64,000 nucleotides of DNA, from NCBI GenBank assembly GCA_037176845.1, contig JAYKXP010000089.1:1-64000 (forward strand). Direction: 5' to 3'. Source of the DNA: Paramarasmius palmivorus. Taxonomy: Eukaryota; Basidiomycota; Agaricomycetes; Agaricales; Marasmiaceae. Positions 46,116 to 57,500 of the stretch are shown here, piece after piece. The notes beneath the pieces are model-generated. The model searched no databases. It had not been told where the DNA came from and saw nothing but the letters and a program-made list of their open reading frames with translations. The position numbers were made by a program, and so were the translations under genes. The stretch's first letter is position 1. Every line of letters starts with the position of its first letter.

Positions 46116-47750
46116 TTTGGGGGAGATGATACGCCTGACTTAATCACTTCTTTTTCGAACGCAAAAACGCTAGTTTTGCACTTTATTATTGTTGCATAAA
46201 ACACATAATGGTTATAGAAGGACTAGTATGAAGCCTGAATAGCTAGTACATTGACGGAAGGTGTTTAGGTGGTTATATTAGTGGATCCGGTACATGGTAC
46301 GCCCCACATGGGTATCTGGCCACCACTTTTACTTCTACCAGTGTTGTCGAAGTACAATCACCTCCTGAAAACTGTAGGGAGAAGGTCTTAAGTGAATTTC
46401 ACTACGGACTACACCTAGATCACCTACCGGACGCACAAGTGATTCTTACAAGTTAATTTTACCCCTTCATACACCCAGAACTGCTCTGCTCGAGTTATAC
46501 TGGCTCGGGCATCACTCGGGACTGATGGCAGAGGGGGAAACTGATCGGAAAATCACCGATGCCGGATACGGCAAGGGTCTAGAGACCTGTCGGCCGAAGT
46601 GGAACCTATTGATCGGAGCGGAGGCAAAAGCTGTTCAAACCGTTGTTACGGTGGCGTAAGCGGATTCCCTCTGATATACCTATATGTGGAACACGTCCAC
46701 ATGGAGTGGATAAGAAAATTTAGAGGCGGCGTTATGTGGAGGAACGGTGTTGAGCGATGAGGAGCTCGGGAGGACCCTGCCAGGCCTCCGATTGGTGGAA
46801 AAGCGTTTGGCGCATGGAAAAGAAAATTTTATAAAGGCTAAAACACCTAACCGTCGGCCAGGCTTCAACTCCTGTACCTTAAAACAGAGTGTTACTACTC
46901 GCTCGTCACGCTATTTGCGCCATATATGACGTTGTGACTAATAGATTTCCCTGATATGTATATTTTCTCGTTGTATCTCTCTCCCGACTCTGTTTCATCT
47001 CTTTTCCGTCTCGTTCCGCAGTTATCCGACTCAGAATTACCTATTATTCAGTTTAATTCACCTTGGACAGTATAAAAAGGACACCAAATGTACGGGGGAC
47101 CGCAGAGGATTCTGCCCCCACACATTGCACGTTACGCGTTGTAATGTGGTTATCGTACGAATAGATTACTATTGTCCGATCAGAACTCTTACCCAATCAG
47201 GCCAAGCCTTATTGAGAAGACTAGTTGAGATCTTACTGCAGACAAGAACTTGAGAGGTCGCGATAAAGACCAAGTTGTTGGCTTTGTGTATTGCTCTACA
47301 CTTCTCCTATTAGTGAAACTTTATTAGAGTTCAGGTCTTGGTGGCCGTTTCCTGGAAGTGTTTTAACCAGTTGGGTTACACTTTAGCATCGTAAGAAGGC
47401 TCGGTTTTGGTGGCTGAGCTTCTTGCTTGCGTGCTTTATAGAAGACAGTTTTGGTGGCTGTTTTTCGGCAGTTGTGCTGTAGTTTTACCTTAGAGAGAGT
47501 CAGATCACTGCGAGGCAGTTTAGATCGAACCAAGATCAGTTCACATAGCCCCTTGGCGCCTTATTTCCTAGCTTATAGAAGCAAGGACAACCCTATTTAC
47601 GCATCTATATAACAGGTGTACTTTTTCCTAGAACTTCGACGTTATAGAAGTGATTTACCCCTCTTGAGACAAGCTTGAGTGAATATCTCTAAGCGCGGCC
47701 AACTCTGATCTCACGCCGAACCCACACATGCTCAACTACGCCACAGTAGA
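46116..47750 (+). mobile_element. Large LTR of a Ty3/gypsy-type retrotransposon (end uncertain)
   Basis: A polypurine tract TTTGGGGGAGA at 46116-46126 is followed by TGATACGCC, a typical LTR start. The preceding bases resemble a 3' end of a decayed internal region. No ORF of note lies between 46127 and 47750. A TATA box (TATAAAAAGG, 47071-47080) fits the U3/R promoter. Three short TTTTGGTGGCTG/CTTGGTGGCCG motifs repeat at about 47337, 47405 and 47450. I could not find a second LTR copy in the window, so the right edge and the status (solo or 3' LTR) are inferred. Confidence 0.4.
47071..47080 (+). promoter_or_regulatory. TATA box in the large LTR
   Basis: TATAAAAAGG, preceded by CACCTTGGACAG, about 950 bp into the putative LTR. 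This is a plausible U3 promoter directing transcription to the right. Confidence 0.35.
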
Positions 47751-47901
47751 GTGCTTTGTACACTGAGAGCAGTCATAGTATTAGTTATTTCATCATTCAA
47801 CCGAAAACAAAGTGGTATTAACGAGCTGCCAATAGCCAGGTTCCATCCGTCCTTCTGGCTTCTCCTTCTGCGCTATTCGTTATGTCGAAAGACCATTATG
47901 T

Positions 47902-49990
47902 TCAGAAAGAATTGCGTAGAACACTGCACCCCTCTCCCTTGACCACAGGTAGAAACTTGCCAATCCACGGCTTCTTCTGTTCAGCGATTGAGGTATAGAG
48001 AGTACCAGGACTGACCTCTTCCTTGAGAAGCTCCTGAAATTGACGGATTGCAATTTGTCTGGCAGAATTGTCCGGTCGGAAACAGTGCATGGACTTGACG
48101 TGGAAGACATCAACAGGAAGACCCACTTTTGGAAGATGTCCCGTAAGACTTGTCCTTGTGATACGCACTTGAGCCGAGAGTATGCAGTTCGCGTCAAAGA
48201 CAAAAAGTTGGGAATGCGGCGTCCAAGAACTGAGGTAGAACAGGATCTGAGGAGGCAATGATTTGGTAATCAGTGTTCATAGCGGAAAAAAAAAACCAAG
48301 ACGTACTGCTACAAGAGAGATGCTTCTGAATGAAGAAACTTTGACGGGCATGGATCATGCCACATGCAACCAAAATGTATTGCTCAGTTGTGCGTTTCTG
48401 GCGAGCAAACTGAGCACAGAAGATTCTTGTCCGCGACTCCTGTGCTTGCCCCTTTCCATCGAAAAGCCCATAATTTTCCGAGAATGTCCAAGCTCAGCAT
48501 TTCAACCGAGCGCTATCTCTAGCCTCCGCGAGCCTCCTATCCTCGTTGATGCTCTCTGATAGCTGCTCCAACTGAAAGCAGCTTTTGGCCTTCCTGGGTA
48601 TACTTTCTCCTCCAATTACCGGTGTGTCGGCTCAGTGGCGGTTCGAAAGCCAGCTTCTTCACGGTTTTTTTGGGAAACCCAAAAAAACCCGACAAAGCTG
48701 CATTAGAATGGTTCCGTCTTCGGCGAGTCACAAAACCATGTTCCTAGGGCGCAAGGTTCTCTTGTGCAACCAGCTACGCCACAAGTGGGACAGTCCATAG
48801 GTTACCTACCATCACAGAACCACATATGTAACAAAACACCTTTTGACGAGTCCCGTCCCTTCTCCTCGTACTCGCGATACTCAACCCCAATGCAACGGTG
48901 GTTGATTTTCTGGCTGCCAATGCATTGAATAACTTGTTAACTCGGGCCATTGCGACAGTAAAACGTCAGCATGAATCGATCAGGAACAACCCAAGTAAGG
49001 AAGAGGGGCCCTAGTAGAACTCCAACAGTGAAAGGATCTTGAAAACCATCGTACACATGCTCGGCAGTGAGAAGCGGCTTTAAAAAATGGGCCAGACGGG
49101 GGGGAGCACAAAATTGTTGGTATAGGTCTGTGAGTAGATAGAGGCGATATTGGATCCAGATACACGTGTGTAGCAAGTGTCAGTGAGATGAATATGGTTG
49201 GGTTGAATGTAGTATTCTTACTTCGCCTTCATGGTTAATCTCCAGTGCCTCATGAGCTGTGTCTCGATGAATCGTTGCACTGAAACTTGAAATGAACTTC
49301 TGGGAATAGTGGTATAATAGAACGGTGGAATCGTCCTGCAAAGAAGGAAGGGACTGCGAGTTGTAGTAATAATAGCGGAGCCTGCGTCTTTGCTGCTAGG
49401 ACAAAGTAGTCTGGAAGATACGATGTCGCGGCATTCGGCATGCTGAAGAGGAATTTGAGGACAGGAGAAAGCCAAAGAGAGGAGAACGCACCTTCACATT
49501 TGAATGTGATGATAACGAATAGGTAGAGGTCCATGGCAATGGTGTAGATGTAGCCTTTTAGTTCCGATGCTCGTTTGCAGCTTGTATGGCTTGTTCTCTT
49601 TCACATATGGGCAGTCAGGGTTAATGCAAACCAAAGTGGGTGGCCATAGACTTGTGGGTGAGGCTAAAGTGATAGTTAGGAAAAAATAGAAACCAGAAAC
49701 AGTCTGAATACATACGGAATGAGGACTGGCCTGCATCTCTAAAGTTTGTATGTAGTGCGCGATCATCCATCCCCCCCAAACCCGCCTAACCATTTCATCT
49801 CATGCCAGATGACGTCTTTCAGCGCATCCCAGCAAGCTTCAATGTCTTCTACAGCTTCGAAATTGCATGTTCTCTGAAGGAAGGTACGCGCATTCTGATC
49901 CAGGATAACAGGCGGTTCGTCTAATGTTGGCTGAGGGGTAGACCATCAGGATGTTGGGACGGATTCGAGAACATATGGGAAATGAAAGCG
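47902..49990 (-). pseudogene. Relic of a CxC5/CxC6-type KDZ-associated gene
   Basis: Pieces in order on the minus strand resemble the second cysteine-cluster lineage tied to KDZ transposases. They are: a helical N-terminal part (NARTFLQRTCNFEAVEDIEA, CWDALKDVIWHEM); SPTSLWPPTLVCINPDCPY, like the PPT-C-x-N-P-x-C start of the cluster; FYYTTIPRSSFQVS then QRFIETQLMRHW; and near the 3' end LFVFDANCILSAQVR, GLPVDVFHVKSMH and LYTSIAEQKKPWIG, like the VDVxHF...SIAEQ signature. The middle (48260-49170) is scrambled with stops. Family assignment is from memory of motif patterns only. Confidence 0.4.
48663..48689. repeat. Perfect 12-bp hairpin with AAA loop
   Basis: GGTTTTTTTGGG, AAA, CCCAAAAAAACC, lying inside the KDZ-type relic. 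No gene boundary is associated with it; it may be a fold-back remnant of a small element. Confidence 0.5.
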
Positions 49991-50202
49991 GTGATTTGGG
50001 TTATGAAGAATATGTGAGGCTCTTTGTGCCAGGCTGGCGGCAAGTTCTGCGATGGTTGGTGTCATGTAGAAGATACAATGTTATCTTATCTTTCTTATCT
50101 TACTTTCAGTGCAACAATCAGAAAACACGTCGGTCACCATCTTGACGAAGCTTTTAACAGGCATTTCAAGTAGCAAAAAAAATTACAAAGAGTAAAATAT
50201 CT

Positions 50203-50325
50203 ATGCTCGGAATCCTACACTTATGTTCGGATTCCTACTGCATGCTCGGACTCCCAGACGATGCTCGGACTCCCAACCTGGGCTCGGAGCTCGGAGTTCG
50301 GAGTTCGGAGGGTCGGAGGCTCGGC
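50203..50325. repeat. Degenerate tandem repeat of a TGCTCGGACTCC-like unit
   Basis: Units such as ATGCTCGGAATCCTAC, ATGCTCGGACTCCCAG and ATGCTCGGACTCCCAA follow each other, then dissolve into shorter CTCGGAG/TTCGGAG units. No coding pattern. The surrounding 49990-51000 stretch shows no gene I can support. Confidence 0.5.
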
Positions 50326-51013
50326 CTCCCACCTATTCGGATAATCTGGAAGAAGCAGTTACTCTTTTCCGTGTTCCAAGGACCCTTGTCATGAAGCTCA
50401 AGTTCATGAAAGCCCGCAAAATCGGATGCTATTATAGAAATGACAGGTTGCCTGGAACTCCGGGGAAAGGTTGCCTTTCTGAACGGCGAAGAGAAGGAGG
50501 ACTCCATGATTCCAAAGCACGTTGGACCTACTATTCGGCACTGCCAACGAACTATCAATCATCGATCGGGGAAATTTGAACACCGGGTCTGGAGCTGTCA
50601 TTCGGATGAACTATCGACACTTGAAAACAACTTGGGATTCTGGGAACGCGACATAAGGTACTTCAGTAGCTGTATCCGAGGTATTTCGACATCGATTTGT
50701 ACAATATTCCGGCTGCCAGGCTTAGAGCTCATCAGAACGCAACGTCATAATACTGCGCTTTCGCAAGTTTCTATTGTCGAACGGTACCCATCTTGCGTTT
50801 TTCTGGAAAGGAGAGCCATTTCGGGTCCACTCTGACACCGCAACAACATCGTCAATTCCGAGTCGTGTCGGAATTTTGGGGCTACTTCGACATGCAGCAA
50901 AGGTGCACGTTTCGTGAAATTCAATACGTACTTCCTCTTTGTAAGGTTTGAGTGACTTTGATCGCCCAAACACACTACTCCAAGTCCCAACCAAACAAGG
51001 ATCATCTGAAAAC

Positions 51014-51020
51014 TATAAAA
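51014..51020 (+). promoter_or_regulatory. TATA box of the first Cyt-like gene
   Basis: TATAAAA about 90 bp upstream of the start codon. The second copy has the same arrangement (53260-53266), so the promoter was duplicated with the gene. Confidence 0.6.
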
Positions 51021-51108
51021 CCTGTTCCGTCTGGGTCTTGCATGCTCATCAACCCATCGTTGACTGCCACTCTCGAGTCATTCAAAGTACAGAATCATCA
51101 CTCTCAAC

Positions 51109-51838
51109 ATGTCCGGCGAAGGTATGCCGTCGCATTGACAAGACTTTCAGGTCGGCTGTACTCACGGCTCTACAGATACAGTCTACTTCGACCAATTTTC
51201 CAAGCTGCCTCCAAACCTCGTCATCACTGCCATAGAGGTCACCAAGTTTGCAGCGCACTTCGTCAACCTCGAGGAACCAAAGTCGTTCCAGTGGCAGAGG
51301 TTCTTAGATGAGGGCATAAACAAGTACCCAGGCAAGTTGATTGCACCACATTTTTCGAACAAATGTCCATAATAAACTTCAAATAGGCAGCGATTTGTCG
51401 ATGGACAAGTTCCAGAGTAACACCATCAATCAACAGACTGCGACGGTGCAGACTATGGTTGACAAAATCGTCGATTTTCTGAAAGTGGTCCTCAGTGTCG
51501 CGTTAGGTGAACAGGACATTGCGGCGCTGGCGAAGAACATCGAAACGACCTTTACCGACTTGAAGACAGCCAAGGACAATGGTTGGGCCGACTTTTCGAA
51601 GTCTAGCTCCTCGCACAACTCCTCCTGGCAATATCGAGTACAGTTTGCGTTCCCGAACCCAGACCTCCCGAACTTCTTTTACAGCCTGGTGACTACCATC
51701 AAGCTCGAGGCAGATATCCAGGAGGAGTCGTCTTGGTGGGGTTTGCAAAGCAGCACGAGGAAGAACTTCTCGGCGGCTATCGACGCCATGGAGCTCATTG
51801 TTCTTCAGGGTTTCAAGGACCCACTCAAACCTGTTTAA
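51109..51838 (+). CDS. Cyt-like (volvatoxin/CytB-type) pore-forming protein, 206 aa
   Basis: Exons 51109-51121, 51176-51331 and 51387-51838, in phase. The tiny first exon encodes only the start. The second intron has a GC donor. Length (about 200 aa) and the pattern of an N-terminal helical layer followed by a strand-rich C-terminal half (TTFTDLKTAKDNGW, WQYRVQFAFPNPDLPN, FYSLVTTIKLEAD) fit the delta-endotoxin CytB fold. In mushrooms this fold is known from Volvariella volvatoxin A2. No signal peptide is visible. Such proteins insert into membranes; a defensive role against animals or microbes is usually proposed. A related copy lies 2.2 kb downstream. Assignment is by pattern recognition, not alignment. 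Confidence 0.75.
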
Positions 51839-53259
51839 CCATCATGGTGTGTTGACGTCCCCTCCGACTTCTTTAGCAATAGATTGACAGTTGAAGTAGA
51901 CTTCGAAGGCAGTGGAAAGAAGTGAATGACTTTCAACAAGTCGTCGAAGAAGTCGAAGTGACGTCCAACAGGTCGCTTGGGAAAGAGATTCCACCGCTGT
52001 GCCGCAAAGTTCGAAACTACTTTGAAGATGAATTTGTAACACTGTACTTTATTGCGAAATCGAGTATTACTGTGCTGATCCTCGCGTGCTTGCACGAAGA
52101 AAAACAACAAAGTGCGGATCGCAGTGACTGCAGAGATTCTGGTTGCTGAGCGCTGATCAGCAGTGGAAATTATGGCGTACTGATAGAAGCATCGCTTGCA
52201 TATTTTCGCTAGTGTGCATAGGCCCAGGGCCCAAGCGCTTAAGAACTTAAAGAGCAATGATCAGCATAGGTACAAAACTGGGATTTGTCGAGGTCCGCTA
52301 AGTCATAGTGCCTGAAACAGAGATAGTAACCGAGTCGGAGTGAAATAGGAGACTGGCAGTTTGAGTTTGATTATGTACAGCTGCTTGCTGCGTGCCAGCT
52401 ATGGGGTGCGGCATCATGTTCATTGACAAGAGAGAATCATGTACTAGTAGGAGCCCAAAGTTTGAGTGATCAAGTAACAAAGACTCGGAGTAATGAGATT
52501 GGTACATACCATAAGTTTCCGGCGCCGCCGGAAAGGGTGCAGGGATTCAATATTCAGATGTCAATGAGACCAAACGCGAGTATTCTGATAGACATCACCG
52601 GCTTGCTACTAACCGCCGTCGTCGGTCCTCGTAACCTGGAAGGGACGGCACAGAATTGGCAGAGTGCGAGCATAGCCACGTGGCGGATCACGAGTCTAGT
52701 AAAGGGAAAAAGTTCTCATCTGCGCTTTTTGCTCATTGCTCCCGAAACCTTTGTACCCTTCAACTGTCATTTGAACTCAAGCCCATGAGATCCTGGAATT
52801 GGACGCGAGTATGCAAACGTCGCTGCAGAATACTATTCGGCACTATTATTTCACCGTTTGCGGAAATTTTGACGTATAAGGGTCTTATTTCAAACAGATT
52901 GCTAGGATAACTGAATCCAAGATGAGTGCCTTCTTTTTTGTTCTCCATTCGACGAGCTGCTTTTCTATTTTGATATCTCACTAGAACAATGCACAGAAAT
53001 TCCTTCAAGATTCCTATTAAATCCATGCCAGTTCGGTTCACAGCGTCCATGTTGTACCTCCTCAGTACTACTAGTACCTGCCGCAAAGAAAACAACGAAA
53101 AGATCGGGATTTGACATGGACACTGCAACGTCAATGCATGCATTTTGTTAATTTCGGAGGCCATTCAGACAACACGCAGCAAGGGTTACGCTGTAGCACC
53201 GTGACCCTGCTTGAATAAAATGTTACCAATTCAAACCCGAACAAGGCCCACACGTAAAC
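51839..53259. other. Gene-free spacer between the Cyt-like copies
   Basis: No convincing coding region on either strand; the open frames are short and lack composition or motif support. The spacer presumably derives from the duplication that produced the two Cyt-like copies, but I see no obvious long repeat in it. Confidence 0.4.
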
Positions 53260-53266
53260 TATAAAA
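53260..53266 (+). promoter_or_regulatory. TATA box of the second Cyt-like gene
   Basis: TATAAAA about 85 bp upstream of the ATG at 53349, matching the arrangement in the first copy. Confidence 0.55.
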
Positions 53267-53348
53267 GGCTAACCTGTCTAAGTTCTCTAGATCGGTACCA
53301 ACCACCACTCTCCTTCAAGTCGCACGAACTACGAATTACTTGTCAAAC

Positions 53349-54104
53349 ATGTCCGGCGAAGGTAGGTTATACATTCACATGTTGCAAAAGCAAAAGCACG
53401 CCAATTTCCTGTACTCGTTACTCCACAGAACCAGTCTATTTTGACCAATTCTCCAAGCTTCCGCCTAACCTCGTTAGGACCGCCTCGGAGGTCAACAGTT
53501 TCGCGGCGCACTTTGTCAAACTCGCCGACCCGAAATCGTTCGAGTGGCAGAAATTTCTGGACGAAGGCATCAACCAGTATCAAGGCAAGCTGATTGTATT
53601 ATCCACTCCTGGATATGTGCTAATCATGAACCCCATACAGGCGATGACCTGACACTGGAAAAGTTCCAGAGCAATACCATTAACTAACAAACTGCGACGT
53701 TGGAAATGATGGTTAACAAGATCGTCGATTTTCTGAGCGCCGTCCTGAGTATCCCCTTAAGTGCAGTGGACATTGCAGCACTCGCGAAAGTTATTATGAC
53801 AACCTTTACCGACTTGAAGACAGCCAAGGACAATGGTTGGGCCGACTATTCGTCCCTAGCCCCTACAATGAACCGCTCCTCCTGGCAGTATCGAGTGCAG
53901 TTTGCGTTCCCAAATCCTGACCTTCCGGAGTGCTTCTACAGCTTGGTGACTACCATCATGCTTGAAGCAGACATCGAGGGGGAATTCTCTTGGTGGGGCC
54001 TGACAGGTAGCACAAGGAGGAATTTCTCAGCAGAAATCGATGTTATGCAGCTCATCGTTATGGAAGGCTTCCGGGACCCACACAAGGGTACCGGATCTGC
54101 TTGA
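53349..54104 (+). pseudogene. Cyt-like pore-forming protein gene, broken by a stop
   Basis: It has the same three-exon plan as the first copy (53349-53361, 53429-53584, 53641-54104). The first two exons have identical lengths and there is again a GC-AG second intron. An in-frame TAA lies at 53685-53687, early in exon 3, so the protein would be cut to about a third. Downstream the frame stays open and similar to the first copy to 54104, implying a recent loss or a base error. 54105-54568 after it holds no gene. Confidence 0.7.
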
Positions 54105-54568
54105 GTAGGACACTCACTGTGAGTGTATCGATGACCGCTTCCATCAGGCGCCGGTAGTGACTTTCAAGGGGAACGAACGTGCCACTGCTACTTCAACGTG
54201 GGGAGATCTTTTTTTTTTGGTGGAGCGTAGGGCGTCGTCCCTAGCCAGACGTGGAGATCTCCAACAGGTCTCCATTGCTCGAAGCTATTTTGGATATCAA
54301 ATAAGCCTGTAATTTACCGTGAAAACCAATCTATGTATCTTGTTTGTCCTGTATCTTTGGTGCATGGTGACCGATTGAAAACTAACAACCCCATCCCTGC
54401 ACCGACTGACGGTAATTTACACCCAACATCGAGCCCAATATTCAAGTTGTGAGTCGTACTTATAGACTCCAGTAAGATATACTACAGCACGCTAGACATA
54501 TGATACACGTAGAGGTTACAGGTAAGTGAAAGACAGATAATATATGTGTGCGTGATCAGAAGTAGGAT

Positions 54569-57500
54569 CTATCCATCGTCCTCTTCCGCTTTCGCCGCCT
54601 TTTTCTTAGCGTCTGGGAAAAGGTTGAGACAAGACAAGAGAAATTTTATTCCACGACTCACTTCGCTTTGCACGTTTCTGTCGTGCAGCTTTCCGTTCTT
54701 GCACTCGCTTTTCCAGTGCCAAGTCATCTTCGCCCTGGCGCTTCTGGTCCTCAAGCACCTATCCAAGATGGACACTATTAGAATAATGCTTAAGGTATTC
54801 GATCAGGGAACGAACCTTCTCAAACTCTTGCAGCTCGCTATTAACATTTTCCTTGCCAATGAACTTTTGTTGTCTTGCCTGGGAAGGCGAATTTCAGTCA
54901 GGGGACCTCTGAGGTCGGAAAATGGAACAGCTACCTTGGTTAGAATCTCAGAGAACCTTTCATGGAGACCAGGGACGTGGAGCTTATCCTGGTAATGCGG
55001 TAAACTTTCCACGAGTTTCTTGATGGATCGTTCGGATTTGTATGGAATCAACGATAAACAGTAGGCAATATCCCGCCATTGGCGTTCGTCGTCAGTGAGA
55101 CGGAACCTCTGACATAGTTTCTCAACAATGTTTTCGGCTTGTTTGTCCTATTACAAGGGATGAGAAAGACGGCTTCCGAGCACAAACATTTTGCACCTTT
55201 TCCACATATTTGAAGATGTATTTCATCGTGTGTTGGAAAGTCTCTTCGCTAACAGCGTGCTCTCCAGTGGAAAGATGGCTGATAACTTGACACAAATGTT
55301 CAGTATAGAGTCAGCACAGTTATACGAAGACTTACTATCCGGTAAATTGTTGTAAATCGCGTTATCTTTGGTCGAGAGTTCGTCGAAGAATAATCTGGCA
55401 AGATCAACGATTCGAGGGTCTTCATCCTCGTCAAGGCATTTGGCCAATTCTCCCAGTTGGCCTTTGACCTTGACCATTCCGTTCAGGATAAGATGGGTGA
55501 GTACCATCAGAGTGTTCTTCTTCACTGTCAAGTCCTTGTCTTTGAGGCCCTTGTAAAGCTCGTTACTGTTCTCGTCGATGATATTGCTGAAGGAAACGGC
55601 GACGTCGCCTAAGGCGATAACGATGTTACTCCTAATACTCGCGTTCTTCGAAATCTCCAAAATCTTGAACAATAATCGATGGTTGCTATCACAGAACGTT
55701 GAGCTGACGCAAAGGAATTTGCTTAATGACAGAGTGGCGGCGGCGCGCAACGTGGGGTTCTGACCATGGGTATTGAGGCTGGAGCCCAAATGAAAAAGTA
55801 CCAGATACTCACTTTGAACTTCTGAGGACTTCCGCAGATGTGCACTAACATCGGTCCGTAGACTGCGAGTAGTGAATCTGGTCCAGACAACATCTCGTGC
55901 TCACGGATCTCTTGAACCCGTTCTCCGATTTCATCTTCAGCGCTACCCGCTACTTGATCTAGTTCTTCTCCATCCTTGTTCGACTGTTGAGCACCACCGC
56001 GAGCGGCTTTCTCGGCTGCAATCAATGAATGTTAGTGAGCTGTAAGGTTCAAGGAAGAGACTCAACTCACCGGCTTGCTTTTCCTCCTTTTGCCTTTTCC
56101 ATTCGCGCTCCACAAGCTCAAGGTACGCAATGTGCTTGATCGCCACATGTCCAACGACGAATAGAAGCTGACTCAATTCAAATGCGTCGCCAAGATGCTT
56201 CTGCTGCCCACCATCCTGTGAGTCTGCTTGGCTCGGAGGAACCATAGAACTCTGCGATGCATCTCCTGGCTGATCCTGATCCATGGCGTCAGGGTCATCT
56301 ACCGTCGGAGTTTCATCTGTCGCAGGCTTTGAACGGGGACCAAACACACGTTTGGTAAGGTTCTTGATTATTGTGTTGCAAAGGACGTCAGGCTGTCGGC
56401 CGAGAGCATAAATAGTGTTGATCGCTTGTTCAGCAAGACCAAACCACTCTTTTGACCTGAAAGGATGCTCTATGATTTTTTGGAGCTTGTCGAACACACC
56501 ACTGTCCATTTCGAAGCGCACCGTCTTATCGATTAGCGAACCTAATGCAAACGTTAATCTCGAAGGTAGATTTCAGAAGCATGTTAGGTTACCTTTGACT
56601 TTCTTCGCGCTACCGTTCAGGCGTTGTAATGCTACGCATGTATATCGCGCAAGAGTGAGATCTTTCTGACATAGGATGAGTATAGTGTCTACACCGCTAT
56701 GAAAACGCGATTACCTTGCCGAGGGCACCCAGTCCGACTAAGAGCATAGTTTCAACTTTATCCGTTAGAACGCTTCGCTTCGCCAACGCCAACATTCCTA
56801 AAACGATGATAGCTCCCCTTCGCTGGGGCTTCTCCATGTCCTTGTTTTGGCCTGATCACAGAGGTTAGAAAGTATGACCGCGAAAAAAAAACGGACTTAC
56901 TACTAAAGACTTGCCACAACTTGTTTATGATATCTGGATGGATTTGACCTTCGTCCATCAAGGTGCGCAGCATCTCCTCTAAGCTGGTAAGTTCAGCAAG
57001 TGTTGCATCATAGGTACGTCTGAACAGGGTCAGCATAAGGAGACGACATCAAATTACTAGTAGACTCACTCAATCATGTTTTTGGCGATTCGATTGACCT
57101 GAGCATGAGGCTCGAGACCTTCAATCGGCTCAAAATAGATGTTTCGATAACATTCGAGTAGTCGAACTCGAACTCCTTTCAGCTCTTTGCCATCTTCAGA
57201 CGTGGTACTGTGGTCTTTCCTCCAAATCAGGTGCAGCATTTTCCTTAAACCACGCTGAAAAGTAGGGAGCGTGAACTGACGTTACCTCCCGATTGAAGGA
57301 ACACACTCACATCTGCAGAAGGCATCTGATATTCATTCGCAACCTTGAAAAACTCCATGGCTTCTAGTACGTCTGTCTTCGTGGACGATCCCAGTAATTC
57401 CTCCATCTTCTTCATGGCTCCTTCGATTTGTTTAATGAAGTTGACGGCTTCGGAATAATATTTCCTCTGCAGACGAAGTTGCTCCATCTTTCTTCCCTCC

